Assembly (NCBI RefSeq): GCF_030269125.1
Contig: NZ_BSSM01000021.1
Location: 62,001 to 126,000 of the forward strand
DNA from: Streptomyces hygroscopicus subsp. hygroscopicus
GTDB taxonomy: Bacteria; Actinomycetota; Actinomycetes; Streptomycetales; Streptomycetaceae
DNA: 64,000 bases
Direction of reading: 5' to 3'
The notes under the pieces were generated by a model. It was not told where the DNA came from. It saw nothing but the letters and a program-made list of their open reading frames with translations, and did not search any database. The position numbers and the translations under genes are program-made. Shown here in pieces: positions 37,245 to 47,240 of this stretch (position 1 is its first letter; every line of letters starts with the position of its first letter).

Positions 37245-38042
37245 ATGCTGCTCACGATCGACGTCGGCAACACGCAAACCGTCCTCGGTCTGTTCGACGG
37301 CGAGGACATCGTCGAGCACTGGCGCATCTCCACCGACGCCCGCCGCACGGCCGACGAGCTGGCGGTGCTGCTCCAGGGCCTGATGGGCATGCACCCGCTG
37401 CTCGGCGACGAACTGGGCGACGGCATCGACGGGATAGCGATCTGCGCCACGGTCCCGTCGGTCCTGCACGAGCTGCGCGAGGTCACCCGGCGCTACTACG
37501 GCGACGTCCCCGCGGTCCTCGTGGAACCGGGCGTCAAGACCGGCGTGCCCATCCTCACCGACAACCCCAAGGAGGTCGGCGCCGACCGCATCATCAACTC
37601 CGCGGCGGCGATCGAGCTGTACGGCGGCCCGGCCATCGTCGTGGACTTCGGTACGGCGACCACCTTCGACGCGATCTCCGCCCGCGGCGAGTACGTCGGC
37701 GGCGTCATCGCCCCGGGCATCGAGATCTCCGTCGAGGCGCTCGGCGTCAAGGGCGCCCAGCTCCGCAAGATCGAGGTCGCCCGTCCCCGCAGTGTGATCG
37801 GCAAGAACACGGTCGAAGCCATGCAGGCGGGCATCGTGTACGGCTTCGCCGGCCAGGTCGACGGCGTGGTGAGCCGCATGGCCCGCGAGCTGGCCGACGA
37901 CCCCGACGACGTCACGGTGATCGCGACGGGCGGCCTGGCGCCGATGGTGCTGGGCGAGTCGGCGGTGATCGACGAGCACCAGCCGTGGCTGACGCTGATC
38001 GGACTGCGGCTGGTGTACGAGAGGAACGCTTCACGGCTCTAG
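37245..38042 (+). CDS. coaX: Type III pantothenate kinase
   Basis: A 265-residue ASKHA-fold kinase for the first step of CoA synthesis. Motifs are LTIDVGNTQTVLGLF at the N-terminus, GADRIINSAAA, VVDFGTATTFD and GGVIAPGI. It starts 5 bases after the nadC stop. With panC upstream, the operon supplies successive pantothenate and CoA steps. Confidence 0.95.
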   Translation: MLLTIDVGNTQTVLGLFDGEDIVEHWRISTDARRTADELAVLLQGLMGMHPLLGDELGDGIDGIAICATVPSVLHELREVTRRYYGDVPAVLVEPGVKTGVPILTDNPKEVGADRIINSAAAIELYGGPAIVVDFGTATTFDAISARGEYVGGVIAPGIEISVEALGVKGAQLRKIEVARPRSVIGKNTVEAMQAGIVYGFAGQVDGVVSRMARELADDPDDVTVIATGGLAPMVLGESAVIDEHQPWLTLIGLRLVYERNASRL

Positions 38043-38061
38043 GAAGCCCCCCGGGGGCTTC
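38043..38061 (+). terminator. Short GC-rich hairpin directly after coaX
   Basis: A near-perfect palindrome of GAAGC, a C-run, a G-run and GCTTC begins immediately after the coaX stop. The loop must take up the central bases. It is a likely operon terminator. Confidence 0.5.
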
Positions 38062-38310
38062 TCCGGCCGGCCCACGGCCCCGGGCTCCTCGGTTCCCGCG
38101 GGCGTCGGCGGGGAGGCGGTGAGTCCCGCCGCCGGTTCGACCGGCCCGCCGGTTCGCGCGGTCCGCCAAAGGCTCCGGTGCGGGGCGGAATCCGGCGGTG
38201 TGGGCCGCTTGGCCGAGCGGGAGCGGGAAACGTGGCCCCGGTCGGGGGAAAGGCGCGCGACACATCATCCCGTTGTGTCACTTTTGTCCGATTAGCGGTA
38301 GCGTCGCCGC

Positions 38311-38955
38311 ATGCCCACGCCATACGGATCCCGCGGCGGCATGGCGTTCGGCGCGGAGGAGCTGCGTGTGCTCCGCCGCGCCCTCGCCCTCGCCCTTCAC
38401 CCCGGCCACACGTCCGCCGAGGACGTCCAGGACTGCCTCCGGCTCGCCGAGTCGCTCGACGAGGCGATCCACGAGGGGGTGAGACTGCGCGCCTTCCTGC
38501 TGGCCGACCTGGACCGCTACCGGGCCGCGCTCCCGGGTACGGCGGCCGGTTACCTCGCCCTGCTGGAGGAGGCGCTGGGCGCCGCGTACCGGCCGGTGCC
38601 GGACGACCTCGCGGCGCTGCGGGCGCTGCGGGGCAACCCGCGGGCGGCGGCGCTGCTGGAGCGCTGCCAGGCACTGGCGGAACAGGACGTACGGGCCCGC
38701 TTCGCCCAGGGCGCCCGCAGGGTCCCGGCGCCGTCGGTGCCGCCCGCGAGGACGCGCCTGCTGGCCCTGTCGGGAGGCGCGGCCCCCCGGTCGCAGGACG
38801 CGGACAAGCGGCCCCCCGCGCCCGCCCCGAAGCCGGCCCCGGCCGAGCGCCCCGCCGCCCCCGGCCCCTCCGCCCCCAAGCGCCCCATCCCCACCCCCGG
38901 CGAGGTCTTCCCCCGCCGCAAGCCCCCGGCCCCGCCCCGCCAGCTGGTCGGCTGA
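38311..38955 (+). CDS. Uncharacterised protein with helical N-terminus and Pro-rich tail
   Basis: A 214-residue protein I cannot assign. Residues about 10-135 look alpha-helical and well folded (LRRALALALHPGHTSAEDVQDCLRLAE, then ALLEEALGAAYRPVPDDLAAL). The last 70 residues are Pro/Ala/Lys-rich and probably disordered. There is no signal peptide or membrane segment. A TAGCGT box lies 6 bases before ATG 38311 and no ribosome-binding site is evident, suggesting a leaderless transcript. Confidence 0.7.
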   Translation: MPTPYGSRGGMAFGAEELRVLRRALALALHPGHTSAEDVQDCLRLAESLDEAIHEGVRLRAFLLADLDRYRAALPGTAAGYLALLEEALGAAYRPVPDDLAALRALRGNPRAAALLERCQALAEQDVRARFAQGARRVPAPSVPPARTRLLALSGGAAPRSQDADKRPPAPAPKPAPAERPAAPGPSAPKRPIPTPGEVFPRRKPPAPPRQLVG

Positions 38956-39124
38956 CAGCCGTCCCCGGCCGCCCCCGGCGCGCCCCGCCCCGGCGATCCC
39001 GTCACCCCCTCGCCGGACCGGCCGGGCGCGCACCGCGCCGAGCGGATCAGGGAAAGCCCGGCGACCCGCCGGTGTTCACCCACCCCGCCCCATTCGCCCG
39101 GTCCGCCGTGGCTACTCTGGTCGC

Positions 39125-39304
39125 ATGGACTATGTCTCCGCGCTTGTGCCCCCGGTCGTGATGGCCGTGTTCTTCATCGGTCTGGTCCGGGTGATCGTGA
39201 AGACCCAGGGTGGGGCGGCCAAGACCAAGGAGGACGCGGCCGTCGACGCCGCGATCGCCGCCGAGGCGGCACGGGGCCGATCCGCTGCCGCCGGGGACGC
39301 CTGA
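39125..39304 (+). CDS. Small single-pass membrane protein (59 aa)
   Basis: A short gene with ATG 39125 and TGA 39302-39304. The product has one membrane helix at about residues 7-25 (ALVPPVVMAVFFIGLVRVI) followed by a charged, Ala/Lys-rich tail, with third-position GC typical of real genes here. A TACTCT box lies 6 bases upstream with no ribosome-binding site, suggesting leaderless expression. The family is unknown to me. It stands alone between the helical hypothetical and the BlaI-like gene. Confidence 0.7.
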   Translation: MDYVSALVPPVVMAVFFIGLVRVIVKTQGGAAKTKEDAAVDAAIAAEAARGRSAAAGDA

Positions 39305-39433
39305 GGCCCCGAGGGAACCGCCGCGGGCCGGGGTGTGCACCGCTTTCCCTTCTTGCGTCCCTTTTGTCACGATTCGCAAGTTTCCGCACGTCCAATGCGT
39401 CATTGGCCGGTTCTGCCACTATTGTTCTGAGTT

Positions 39434-39889
39434 GTGCCTCGCCCCTTGGGAGAACTCGAAGACGCGGTCATGACGCGGGTGTGGAAGTGGAACCGCCCGG
39501 TGACCGTTCGAGAAGTCCTGGAAGACCTCCAGCAGGAACGCACCATCGCGTACACCACCGTGATGACCGTCCTGGACAATCTCCATCAGAAGGGCTGGGT
39601 CCGCCGCGAGGCGGAAGGACGCGCCTATCGATATGAGGCGGTCTCCACCCGCGCCGCCTACGCCGCCGCCCTCATGAACGACGCCTGGTCGCAGAGCGAC
39701 AACCCCGCCGCCGCACTCGTCGCCTTCTTCGGGATGATGAGCGAGGAACAGCGCCAGGCCCTCCAGGACGCCGTACGCATCGTGCAGGGACCGGAAACCC
39801 GGCAGGCCCCCGAAGCCGGGGAACCGCGAGCCGCACAAGCGGAGCAACGGGAGAACCCCGGCTCGGCGGAGGGCGCCGGCGGGCGATAG
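39434..39889 (+). CDS. BlaI/MecI-family transcriptional repressor
   Basis: A 151-residue winged-helix repressor of the Penicillinase_R family. The DNA-binding domain is clear: LGELEDAVMTRVWKWNRPVTVREVLEDL, then IAYTTVMTVLDNLHQKGWV as recognition helix and wing. The C-terminal 35 residues are a non-conserved Glu/Ala-rich tail. The usual partner, a BlaR1-type membrane metalloprotease, is not adjacent, so this is an orphan regulator. GTG 39434 lies 8 bases after TATTGT. Confidence 0.88.
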   Translation: MPRPLGELEDAVMTRVWKWNRPVTVREVLEDLQQERTIAYTTVMTVLDNLHQKGWVRREAEGRAYRYEAVSTRAAYAAALMNDAWSQSDNPAAALVAFFGMMSEEQRQALQDAVRIVQGPETRQAPEAGEPRAAQAEQRENPGSAEGAGGR

Positions 39890-39898
39890 CGTCCGCTC

Positions 39899-40432
39899 AT
39901 GTCCGCAGAGCGTCCCGAAGTCCCCGCAAAAGCCATCACGGTCCGCCGGGCCCGCACCGGCGATGTGCCGGCCGTGCGCCACCTCCTCGACGCCTACGTC
40001 CGCGACCGCATCCTGCTCGACAAAGCCACGGTCACCCTTTACGAGGACATCCAGGAGTTCTGGGTCGCGGAACGGGACGACAACGCCGAGGTCGTCGGCT
40101 GCGGTGCGCTGCACGTCATGTGGGAGGACCTCGCGGAAGTCCGCACTCTCGCGGTGAAGCCCGGCCTCAAGGGCGCGGGCGTCGGTCATCAGTTGCTGGA
40201 GAAGTTGCTGCACACGGCACGTTGGCTCGGTGTTCGCCGGGTTTTCTGCCTCACCTTCGAAGTCGACTTCTTCGGGAAGCACGGCTTCGTCGAGATCGGC
40301 GAGACACCGGTCGACACGGATGTCTACGCGGAGCTGCTGCGTTCCTATGACGAGGGCGTCGCGGAGTTCCTCGGACTCGAACGGGTGAAACCGAACACCT
40401 TGGGCAACAGTCGGATGCTTCTGCATCTGTGA
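39899..40432 (+). CDS. GNAT amino-acid N-acetyltransferase (short ArgA-like)
   Basis: A 177-residue acetyltransferase with the acetyl-CoA binding stretch VKPGLKGAGVGHQLLEKLL and the substrate-side motif HVMWEDLAEVRTLAV. It matches the short N-acetylglutamate synthase-type GNAT proteins of actinobacteria, which feed arginine synthesis, but the arg genes are not here. ATG 39899 is 10 bases beyond the BlaI-like stop, so the two may share a transcript. Confidence 0.85.
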   Translation: MSAERPEVPAKAITVRRARTGDVPAVRHLLDAYVRDRILLDKATVTLYEDIQEFWVAERDDNAEVVGCGALHVMWEDLAEVRTLAVKPGLKGAGVGHQLLEKLLHTARWLGVRRVFCLTFEVDFFGKHGFVEIGETPVDTDVYAELLRSYDEGVAEFLGLERVKPNTLGNSRMLLHL

Positions 40433-40560
40433 TCGTCATTGCCCGGCGACTATGCGCGGTGCCCCTATGTCCGAAACGCGTATCTTTCCGGCCCGTGGGC
40501 CCTCCGCGGTCCTCTCCGGGGGGTTTGTGTTTTTCCCGCAAAAGCGGTTTGCTTTCCGAC

Positions 40561-40582
40561 GTACTGCAGTACTGCATATAAC
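40561..40582 (+). promoter_or_regulatory. lsr2 promoter region with 12-bp palindrome
   Basis: The perfect palindrome GTACTGCAGTAC (40561-40572) is followed by CATATAAC, a likely -10 element; TTGCTT at 40549-40554 may be the -35. The stretch 40500-40580 is distinctly AT-richer than its surroundings, which would suit binding by Lsr2 itself. Confidence 0.5.
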
Positions 40583-40647
40583 AGGGGCGGCGAAACGGGC
40601 GGACGCGCGCACCCTGGCCCTCAACGTTATCGATGAAAGGAAATCCG

Positions 40648-40983
40648 GTGGCACAGAAGGTTCAGGTCCTTCTTGTCGACGACCTCGACGGCGGCGAGGC
40701 GGACGAGACGGTGACGTTCGCGCTGGACGGCAAGACCTACGAGATCGATCTCACGACCGCCAATGCCGACAAGCTGCGCGGCCTTCTCGACCCTTATGTC
40801 AAGGGCGGGCGTCGTACCGGTGGCCGTGCCTCCGGCGGACGCGGAAAGGCCCGCGCCGCCGTCGGCGGCAACCAGGACACCGCGGCGATCCGCGCCTGGG
40901 CCAAGGAGAACGGCCTTGAGGTCAACGACCGCGGCCGCGTCCCCGCGTCCATCCGCGAGGCGTACGAGAAGGCCAACGGCTGA
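40648..40983 (+). CDS. lsr2: Lsr2 nucleoid-associated protein
   Basis: A 111-residue H-NS-like protein that bridges DNA and silences AT-rich, often horizontally acquired, sequences. The N-terminal dimerisation domain (KVQVLLVDDLDGGEADETV) and the C-terminal DNA-binding domain (RAWAKENGLEVNDRGRVP) are complete; R95-G96-R97 is the AT-hook-like motif that enters the minor groove. GTG 40648 has GAAAGGAAA upstream. Confidence 0.96.
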   Translation: MAQKVQVLLVDDLDGGEADETVTFALDGKTYEIDLTTANADKLRGLLDPYVKGGRRTGGRASGGRGKARAAVGGNQDTAAIRAWAKENGLEVNDRGRVPASIREAYEKANG

Positions 40984-41026
40984 TCAGCCGAAACACTCGA
41001 ATTCCGGTATGACAATCAGTACGACG

Positions 41027-41668
41027 CTACGGCGAGACAGGCTCCCCGCCGCATTCCCGCCGCAGCCGGATCCGGTGACACCACATCGCCACCGTGTCCA
41101 CCAGCCGTACGAGATCAGGGGCGTTCCCCTCGCGCCCCATGCCCGGCATCGCGGGCAGTGAGGCCCCGGCCTCGCGCCCCGGTCCAGGGGGCCGCAGCCA
41201 CACGGCGGCCCCCTCCAGGCTCCCGGCCGACGGCTGGGGCCATCCGGGCGGCAGCGGCGCCTCCAGCGCGTCCCCCGCCCCCAGGGCCCGCAGATCGAGC
41301 GCTACGGCGCCCCACTCAAGCCAGTCCAGCAGCCCCGGCAGCTCCTCCGCGCCGCCCGCCGCCACCAGCAGCGCCATCCGGTCGCCCCGCAGGGCCACCG
41401 GCGAGCCCGGCGCGAGATGCCGCAGCGCCCGCGCGCCCGCCCCGGCCGGCACGTCCAGGACATCGAAGCGCACCCCGGCGGGCAGCCGGGGCGGCGATCC
41501 GGGCAGGGTCGCCCAGCCCACCTCTTCCTCGTACCAGCGCCGGACGTCGTACCAGCGCCGGACGTCGTGCCTGCGCCCGGTGGCGCGCCGCCGCGCGCCG
41601 GGTGCTCCCGGTTCGACGGGGCGGCGCGGAAGGGGGACCGTGGAGGGCGTGGAGACCGTGCCAGCCAT
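41027..41668 (-). CDS. Uncharacterised protein resembling the prim-pol N-terminal region
   Basis: A 213-residue protein of unknown function, convergent with lsr2. The stretch VGWATLPGSPPRLPAGVRFDVLDVPAGAGARAL resembles the start of bifunctional primase/polymerase-like proteins common in Streptomyces, but no catalytic acidic pair can be assigned. An 18-bp tandem duplication adds a second DVRRWY. ATG 41668 is used; TTG 41698, 12 bases after a GGAGG, is an alternative start. Confidence 0.65.
   Translation of the reverse strand: MAGTVSTPSTVPLPRRPVEPGAPGARRRATGRRHDVRRWYDVRRWYEEEVGWATLPGSPPRLPAGVRFDVLDVPAGAGARALRHLAPGSPVALRGDRMALLVAAGGAEELPGLLDWLEWGAVALDLRALGAGDALEAPLPPGWPQPSAGSLEGAAVWLRPPGPGREAGASLPAMPGMGREGNAPDLVRLVDTVAMWCHRIRLRRECGGEPVSP
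41531..41566. repeat. 18-bp tandem duplication
   Basis: GTACCAGCGCCGGACGTC occurs twice in tandem (41531-41548 and 41549-41566). It is in frame within the leftward hypothetical gene and duplicates six residues (DVRRWY). Confidence 0.9.
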
Positions 41669-41774
41669 GCCAGGTGCAACAGGCGGGACAGGCGCCAAGT
41701 TACGCTGAGTCCTCCGCCGATCGCACCCTGTGCCCGGGATGACGGCATCCGGCGGTGGGAAGAGCCGCAAGGTT

Positions 41775-41788
41775 GTTCGCCCATAGCG
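41775..41788 (+). promoter_or_regulatory. Candidate ClgR box upstream of clpC
   Basis: GTTCGC, five bases, then GCG matches the operator pattern of ClgR, the activator of clp and lon genes in actinomycetes. It lies about 310 bases before the clpC start, within a 430-base non-coding stretch. Confidence 0.5.
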
Positions 41789-41925
41789 GAGGGAACCGGT
41801 GCGCGCGGCATGGAGTGTCAGTCCCTGCGGGTAAGACATGCCTAGTGGGAGGGGGCGACGTGCGGGCGCGGCGGCCTCCCGTTCGCCATCGGCGTAGTGG
41901 CGAGTGGGGTAACTGCCTGGCCTGC

Positions 41926-41952
41926 GGGAACATCGTCTCGCACCATCGGGTT
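41926..41952 (+). promoter_or_regulatory. Candidate sigma-R promoter of clpC
   Basis: GGGAAC at 41926-41931 is followed after exactly 18 bases by GTT at 41950-41952, matching the sigma-R pattern with one mismatch. The predicted start is about 140 bases before clpC. A hairpin (GTCCCCGC/GCGGGAC, 42015-42031) lies in the resulting leader. Confidence 0.5.
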
Positions 41953-42098
41953 GGAGCAGATGTCGGCGTTCGGGGTCAGGAGGCCAAGGACGGTGTCGGC
42001 AGTTGGAATGAGCGGTCCCCGCTTGCGGGACTAAGCTGCGGAAGGACAGGGAGGGGAAGTTCCCCCCACTGCCTGACCGCTCTGAGGAGCGATTAACG

Positions 42099-44621
<2,523 letters not shown>

Positions 44622-44640
44622 GCCTGCGACGCTCCGACTG

Positions 44641-44674
44641 AAAGGGGCCGGTGCCTTCGGGCACCGGCCCCTTT
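44641..44674 (+). terminator. Strong terminator after clpC with TTCG tetraloop
   Basis: A perfect 15-bp stem (44641-44655 with 44660-44674) capped by the very stable TTCG tetraloop, ending in CTTT. It follows the clpC stop by about 20 bases. Confidence 0.9.
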
Positions 44675-44806
44675 CGGATGTCCGCCGGGCGTTCGGAGCC
44701 GGGGAAGAGTTCTCGGCAGCGGGACGCCGGGGAGACCGTGTCGAGTACCACGAGAGGGCCGGCCCCGGCCGGGTCCGCCGGTTCGGCGAGCCTGTGCCGG
44801 ACCGGC

Positions 44807-45451
44807 TCAGGACAGCTGGCCGTCGTAGTCCGGCAGCTTGAACGTCCGGTCGGCGTGGCCGCCGGACAGGTCGGTGGCGCTGTTGCCGATGTTGGCGATG
44901 ATGTCGTAGCCCTTGTTCTCGATGTCGACGCGCTGGGCCGTCTTGTAGTCGGCGACGTTCTTGAAGAGGTCGAACAGACCGCGCACGTAGAGGCCGGAGA
45001 CCTGGTAGCCGTCGTACTTCAGGTTCCACTCGGTGGGCTCTTCGATGATGCCCGGACGGGCGGTCACGAAGAAGAGCGCGACGCCGTGCTCCTGGGCGTA
45101 CCGGGCGACGTTCAGCACCGGCTTGTTGGCCGCCTGGGGGATCTGGAAGCCCAGGTCGGTGGCCAGCGCGGTGTTGTCGATGTCGAAGACGATGGCCTGC
45201 TTCGCGCCCGGCGCGGCACCGTCGATGCGCTGCTTGAGGTAGGGCAGGGCCTGGTCCATGACCGACTGGCAGTCGTTCTGCCAGGTGGCGAAGTCGACCT
45301 TGCCGGTCGTGTCGCTCGTGGTCGCCGTGGCCGGCGCGGTGGTGGCCGGGGCCGTGGTGGCGTCCGCCGCCTGGGCCGGGGCGGCCAGGGCGGCGAGGGC
45401 GGCCGCGGAAGCGGCGGTCACGGTGAGTCGGCGTGCCAGGAGGCTGGTCAT
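44807..45451 (-). CDS. Secreted HAD-family acid phosphatase
   Basis: A 214-residue exported phosphatase. Residues 1-28 are a classical signal peptide (twin Arg at 7-8, then AASAAALAALAAPAQA and cleavage near AQA-AD). An Ala/Thr-rich linker follows, then the HAD core with nucleophile motif VFDIDNTAL and FFVTARPG. The family is the class B/plant-like acid phosphatases, releasing phosphate from external monoesters. ATG 45451 lies beyond an AGAGGAA site. It is leftward and unlinked. Confidence 0.9.
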   Translation of the reverse strand: MTSLLARRLTVTAASAAALAALAAPAQAADATTAPATTAPATATTSDTTGKVDFATWQNDCQSVMDQALPYLKQRIDGAAPGAKQAIVFDIDNTALATDLGFQIPQAANKPVLNVARYAQEHGVALFFVTARPGIIEEPTEWNLKYDGYQVSGLYVRGLFDLFKNVADYKTAQRVDIENKGYDIIANIGNSATDLSGGHADRTFKLPDYDGQLS

Positions 45452-45910
45452 CGGTGGGGGTTCCTCTCACGTCACGTACGAGGTGCCGGGATGGCAGGTG
45501 CATGATCTGTGGTGCGGATGGCGCGAGGGGAACCGTAGGGTTACTGAACGGTAGGTGCATAGAGGGCTGCGTCACATTCCTCGCCCCGCGGGTGCGGGGT
45601 GCCGGTGACATGCCGCACAGGCGATTTGTCCCTTACTAGGCCCGATAGTGGGATACGCCAGGCGGGTAAAGGGAGGGCAAAAGACTGTTTGGTCCTCGGC
45701 TCCGCGGTGAAAAGAGCGCCCCGCAGGGGGGTGTGCCGGGGGGATGACGGGGCTGTCAAGACGCCGGCCGGCTTCCGGCTCGTCTACTACCGGGTGCCGT
45801 AGAAGCGCCGCTTTCGTCCGGGTGGGGGCATCGGTTACCAAGGGATGGCCGCCGCGGCGAACGTCCGTCCGCCGGGCGGCCGATTCTGTCCCCGACTCCA
45901 CGAGGTCCCG
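45452..45910. promoter_or_regulatory. 459-base divergent intergenic region, phosphatase / M23 peptidase
   Basis: This gap lies between two outward-facing genes for exported proteins. Short frames across it give no plausible proteins. It holds small GC-rich inverted repeats (for example CCCCGCGGGTGCGGGG near 45585) and a long potential leader before the peptidase. The conserved boxes of the c-di-AMP (ydaO) riboswitch that precedes many Streptomyces wall hydrolase genes were looked for and not recognised. Promoters are presumed but unassigned. Confidence 0.4.
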
Positions 45911-46459
45911 ATGTCCAAGCGCTTCACGTCCCGCGCCCCCCGTACGTCCTCGCTCCGTAACCGCGCCGCCGTCCTGGCCGCCGGTGTCGCTGTCCCGGTC
46001 GTGCTGGGCGCCGGAGTCGCGAGCGCCGCTCCGTCGGCCGCCTCGTGGGTCGACCCGGTGAAGAAGTACACGCTGTCCGCGAGCTTCAACGAGTCCGGCG
46101 CCCACTGGGCCGCCAAGCACAGCGGCCAGGACTTCGCCGTCGCGACCGGCACCGAGGTCTTCGCCGTGCACGGCGGCACCGTCGTCAAGGCCGGCCCCAA
46201 CGGCGCCGGTGACGGCCCCGCGTACGGCAACGCCGTGGTGATCAGGCACGAGAACGGCGTCTACTCCCAGTACGCGCACCTGTCCCGCGTCGACGTCAGG
46301 GTCGGCCAGACCGTGCGGACCGGCCAGCACATCGCCCTGTCCGGCTCCACCGGCAACTCCACGGGTCCGCACCTGCACTTCGAGATCCGCCAGACCCCGA
46401 ACTACGGCTCCGCCCTCAACCCGGTGCCCTTCCTGAAGGGCAAGGGCGTCCAGGTCTGA
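45911..46459 (+). CDS. Secreted M23-family (LytM-like) peptidase
   Basis: A 182-residue exported zinc endopeptidase for peptidoglycan cross-bridges. Residues 1-40 are a signal peptide (AAVLAAGVAVPVVLGAGVASAA). The catalytic motifs are HSGQDF (HxxxD), YAHL and HLHFEI (HxH), complete for the M23 domain. There is no LysM or other binding domain. GAGG lies 6 bases before ATG 45911. It ends 14 bases from the convergent TetR gene. A SigE link would fit its envelope role, but no sigma-E box was seen. Confidence 0.9.
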   Translation: MSKRFTSRAPRTSSLRNRAAVLAAGVAVPVVLGAGVASAAPSAASWVDPVKKYTLSASFNESGAHWAAKHSGQDFAVATGTEVFAVHGGTVVKAGPNGAGDGPAYGNAVVIRHENGVYSQYAHLSRVDVRVGQTVRTGQHIALSGSTGNSTGPHLHFEIRQTPNYGSALNPVPFLKGKGVQV

Positions 46460-46473
46460 GGCCGGGCCCGCGG

Positions 46474-47067
46474 CTACCGGCGTGCGTGCTCGTGCGCCTG
46501 GGTGACCAGGTCCAGGGCGACCTCGAGGACGGCCTTGCGCTTCTTCTCGGCGTCGCCCACCAGGTCCTGCATCACGAACATCCCCGCGTGCAGGGTGAAC
46601 ATCGCGCTGAGCGACCGCACCTGGTCGACCAGTTCGGCGTCCGGGTCGAGGAGTATCTCCCGCAGGCCGTGCATGCGGTCCTTGAAGGTCTCGCCGATGC
46701 GCAGTTCCCGCACCGTCGCCTGGTTCTCCTGCATGAACCGGAACAGCGGTTCCGCGTGCGAGAGCGCCTCGCTGTAGCGCCGTACGATCTCCTGCTTCGT
46801 CTCCAGGGTGTGCGGCTGGCCGCGGCCCCACTCGATCAGGTCGGCGATCGGCTGCGTCAGGTCCTCGAAGAGGCTGACGATGATCTCTTCCTTGGATTTG
46901 AAGTGGTAGTACAGGGCCGCCTTGGTGACGTCGAGGCGCTCGGCGATCTCGCGCAGCGAGGTCTTCTCGTACCCCTGCTCGGCGAAGAGTTCGAGCGCGA
47001 CGTCCTGGATGCGCTGGCGGGTGTTGCCGCGGCGCTGTTGCTTGGTGCCGTCCATGGTGACGCCCAT
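46474..47067 (-). CDS. TetR-family repressor, probable regulator of the divergent MFS pump
   Basis: A 197-residue regulator. The N-terminal helix-turn-helix is clear (IQDVALELFAEQGYEKTSLREIAERLDVTKAALYYHFKSKEE). The C-terminal ligand domain is not assignable. ATG 47067 is used because AGGAG lies 7 bases upstream. It is divergent from an MFS exporter gene across a region with two large inverted operator copies, so autoregulation and pump repression are likely. Confidence 0.92.
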   Translation of the reverse strand: MGVTMDGTKQQRRGNTRQRIQDVALELFAEQGYEKTSLREIAERLDVTKAALYYHFKSKEEIIVSLFEDLTQPIADLIEWGRGQPHTLETKQEIVRRYSEALSHAEPLFRFMQENQATVRELRIGETFKDRMHGLREILLDPDAELVDQVRSLSAMFTLHAGMFVMQDLVGDAEKKRKAVLEVALDLVTQAHEHARR

Positions 47068-47146
47068 CCTCGTACTCCTCGCACTCCCGCGGAAACCTGC
47101 CTGTCGACCGGCTAAGAGTGCCTGACCCTCCGGGGGCACCACCAAA

Positions 47147-47214
47147 CTTACTTGACGCCCGGCTAGTAGACCTCTACCTTGCCCAGTGTAGTAACTAGCC
47201 GGGCGGCAAGTAAG
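47147..47214. promoter_or_regulatory. Divergent tetR/MFS promoters with two inverted operator copies
   Basis: A 21-bp sequence at 47147-47167 recurs inverted at 47194-47214 with a single mismatch, 26 bp apart. Each copy has partial internal dyad symmetry (TACT...AGTA). The rightward promoter TTGACG (47152-47157), 17 bp, TACCTT (47175-47180) overlaps the left copy. A leftward TTACTT, 17 bp, TACACT overlaps the right copy. TetR bound at either copy would block transcription. Confidence 0.8.
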
Positions 47215-47240
47215 TAGTCGCCGAGGGGGAGTGGGAAGAG

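Noticed and set aside
38205..38245. GGCCGCTTGGCCGAGCGG sequence resembling a class II tRNA 5' half
   Set aside because: No T-loop GGTTCGAATCC, no matching acceptor stem and no anticodon arm are found within 100 bases.
41700..42098. Small coding gene between the prim-pol-like protein and clpC
   Set aside because: Short frames here have no codon bias or homology that I recognise, and the stretch is better explained as the clpC control region.
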